Shown piece after piece: positions 55,569-56,800 of a DNA stretch of 56,800 nt. The position numbers and the translations under genes were made by a program. Source of the DNA: Beijerinckiaceae bacterium (GTDB lineage Bacteria; Bacteroidota; Bacteroidia; Chitinophagales; Chitinophagaceae); the NCBI GenBank assembly GCA_903970475.1, contig CAJCIQ010000096.1:1-56800 (forward strand), written 5' to 3'. The notes under the pieces were generated by a model. That model was given only the letters and a program-made list of their open reading frames with translations. It was not told where the DNA came from and did no database searches. Positions within the stretch are counted from its first letter, which is position 1. Every line of letters begins with the position of its first letter.

Positions 55569-55837
55569 TCGTTTGCATGAAACCTACTGCTGTCACCAAC
55601 GACCCTTTTAACTAATTAAATAATGAGTTAGTTCAAAAGAGTAACAATTTTCATTTCTATCCGTTGATAGGTGCGAAATCGGAAAAATAGGTCAGAAAAA
55701 TGACGAAAAATGTACGTACGTAGTGGACTTATTAAACCATTATGAGGAACGTGCAGGCTAATTTCCTGTGGAATACATATACCCTATTTTTTAGATCCAG
55801 TCTAAGTTTCAGCGAATTATCCCGAAAATAAAAAAGT
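55569..55837. other. Non-coding interval
   Basis: AT-rich, with no open reading frame of note on either strand. AACTAA-N12-TTAGTT (near 55610-55635) is a weak inverted repeat without a T-run. I see nothing else I can support in it. Confidence 0.6.
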
Positions 55838-55860
55838 AACCCCCTGAAGAATCAGGGGGT
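55838..55860 (-). terminator. Rho-independent terminator after rpmE2
   Basis: ACCCCCTGA pairs with TCAGGGGGT around a four-base loop (55839-55860). Read on the minus strand it is followed by a T-rich run, and it lies about 37 bases beyond the L31 stop codon. Confidence 0.88.
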
Positions 55861-55896
55861 CAAAAGTATAGCCATGAAAAACAATAAGTAATAAAA

Positions 55897-56148
55897 TTAC
55901 TTCTTTTTTTCGTAACGCTTCTTAAATTTATCGATACGACCTGCGGTATCAACCAAAACATTCTTTCCAGTATAGAAAGGATGTGAAGTGCTGGAAATAT
56001 CCAACTTGATAACAGGGTATTCGTTGCCGTCTTCCCACTTTACGTTTTCACTGGAACGAGCCGTAGAACGACCTAAAAATGTAGTTCCGTTAGACATGTC
56101 TTTGAATACGACAAAACGGTAGCCTTTAGGATGAATCTCTTTTTGCAT
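55897..56148 (-). CDS. rpmE2: Ribosomal protein bL31, type B (zinc-independent)
   Basis: About 83 residues starting [15 protein letters not shown]. The four zinc-binding cysteines of the C+ form are missing, which is typical of the type B L31 (also called YkgM). The segment [12 protein letters not shown] and the Lys-rich end [10 protein letters not shown] are family features. The ATG at 56148 is preferred over the upstream TTG. A type B paralogue is usually expressed when zinc is short, but in Bacteroidota it is often the only L31. Confidence 0.94.
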   Translation of the reverse strand: MQKEIHPKGYRFVVFKDMSNGTTFLGRSTARSSENVKWEDGNEYPVIKLDISSTSHPFYTGKNVLVDTAGRIDKFKKRYEKKK

Positions 56149-56199
56149 GATTTTCAATGTTTTGCGCTTGGATCAGCCAAGCAAGTCCATAATGGAGGG

Positions 56200-56208
56200 G
56201 CAAAATTA
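56200..56208 (-). promoter_or_regulatory. Candidate -7 box before rpmE2
   Basis: TAATTTTGC on the minus strand, about 52 bases upstream of the L31 start. The leader between the two contains an imperfect GC hairpin (GCTTGGCTGATCCAAGC, about 56165-56181) that could have a regulatory role. Confidence 0.55.
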
Positions 56209-56276
56209 CGAAAAATCCTTCATATTAGCACTTACTTCGTTCATAATTGATGCTGATAGGACTCGATGAGTCATTG

Positions 56277-56768
56277 TCATGACTTCATGTTGATAAACTG
56301 GAGCGGAACCCCCAGATTACCTGCTTTTGCCGCTGCAATCACATCCTGCAAGTCATCGATTTTCTTACCGGTTACCCGGACAATATCATCCATGATGGCC
56401 GCCTGAACTTTCAGGCCTTTATCCTTAATGAGCTTAACGATTTTCTTGGCATCCTCCATGGCCAAGCCATTGCGGATGGGAACGGTTTGTTTGTAGACCT
56501 TTCCGCTTTGAAAGGGCTCTTTAGAGAAGTCATATACCTGAGGATCCAGGCCCTGTTTCATGGACCGGCTAATCAGCACGTCTATCAATTGTTTGAGCTT
56601 CATGTCACTGTCCACTTCAATATTGAGTACATGGTCCTTTTTATTGAGGTCCAATACTACGTGAGACCCTTTGAAATCGAAACGGTTGGTGACTTCCTTA
56701 GCGGTCACATTAATCGCGTTGTCCAGCGTCTGAAGATCTACCTTGCTGGCAATGTCGAATGAGGGCAT
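56277..56768 (-). CDS. YajQ-family nucleotide-binding protein
   Basis: 163 residues, the usual length. The start MPSFDIASKVDLQTLDNAIN, DFKGSHVVLDLNKKDH and the end SMKQGLD.. IRNGLAMEDAKKIVKLIKD.. are typical of YajQ (UPF0234). Members bind c-di-GMP in some bacteria and tRNA/nucleic acid in others. A good -7 box (TAATTTTGT, 56784-56792) precedes it. Confidence 0.93.
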   Translation of the reverse strand: MPSFDIASKVDLQTLDNAINVTAKEVTNRFDFKGSHVVLDLNKKDHVLNIEVDSDMKLKQLIDVLISRSMKQGLDPQVYDFSKEPFQSGKVYKQTVPIRNGLAMEDAKKIVKLIKDKGLKVQAAIMDDIVRVTGKKIDDLQDVIAAAKAGNLGVPLQFINMKS

Positions 56769-56800
56769 AGTGAGCGTTTTGCCACAAAATTAAGAAAAGG

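Noticed and set aside
1..56800. Insertion sequences, prophage or tRNA-associated integration
   Set aside because: No transposase, integrase, phage gene or tRNA was recognised. The duplications near purC have no transposase nearby.

Overview
The window looks like a chromosomal segment of a Bacteroidota bacterium, most likely a Chitinophagaceae relative with GC content near 50 percent. I base this on Bacteroidota-type -7 promoter boxes (TAnnTTTGC) in front of several genes, a TonB-dependent receptor and a DUF5686 protein that both begin with a carboxypeptidase-regulatory-like domain, the gene types present, and a long pigment cluster of the flexirubin / aryl-polyene kind. The genus cannot be fixed from the sequence alone.

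Layout. Positions 1-98 hold the start of a probable phosphoglycerate dehydrogenase on the minus strand, and 123-1331 a lipoprotein serine hydrolase. From 1392 to about 25261 runs a co-oriented set of about 22 tightly packed genes, many with ATGA-type overlaps, followed by one small secreted protein at 25318-25725. A three-gene minus-strand arm (28741-25700) converges on this block. Together they form the aryl-polyene cluster: aromatic amino acid ammonia-lyase (starter acid), AcpS-type phosphopantetheinyl transferase, two acyl carrier proteins, four ketosynthases with Cys-His-His triads, two full-length Cys-less ketosynthase homologues that each follow a ketosynthase (KS-CLF pairs), one short Cys-less ketosynthase-like protein, a ketoreductase, three hot-dog enzymes, an O-methyltransferase-like protein, a halogenase/monooxygenase-like flavoprotein, a desaturase-like flavoprotein, a self-processing Ntn hydrolase, an LpxL-like acyltransferase, a polysaccharide deacetylase-like protein, a family 2 glycosyltransferase and an export set (RND/MMPL fused to acyltransferase and methyltransferase, LolA, and a LolB-like lipoprotein). 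My reading is that coumarate-like starter acid is activated, extended to a polyene on an ACP, tailored on the ring, esterified to a lipid and moved to the outer membrane. The DarA/DarB genes expected for the dialkylresorcinol half of a true flexirubin are not seen here.

From 28745 to 50522 are mostly housekeeping or cell-envelope genes: CDF cation transporter, SpmA/SpmB-like membrane protein, YchF, TonB receptor, PurC, TrhO, DUF5686 protein, a degenerate aspartic-protease-like protein, penicillin acylase family protein, BioF-like enzyme, MiaE, TpiA and a GlmU-like protein. Between 35998 and 39060 lies a decaying tandem array of one outer-membrane-barrel-like gene family. The array has one intact copy, one copy with an in-frame stop and two remnants, and it carries duplicated pieces of the purC 3' end.

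From 50532 to 55568 is a signalling locus: a stand-alone receiver, a GNAT-like protein overlapping a 7TM-DISM sensor kinase, a receiver-kinase hybrid and another receiver. None has a visible DNA-binding output. The window closes with a zinc-independent L31 protein and a YajQ-family protein.

Two things run across the window. Several cluster genes carry GC-rich, low-complexity, in-frame insertions, some visibly built of tandem repeats, and a similar repeat array lies directly upstream of trhO.
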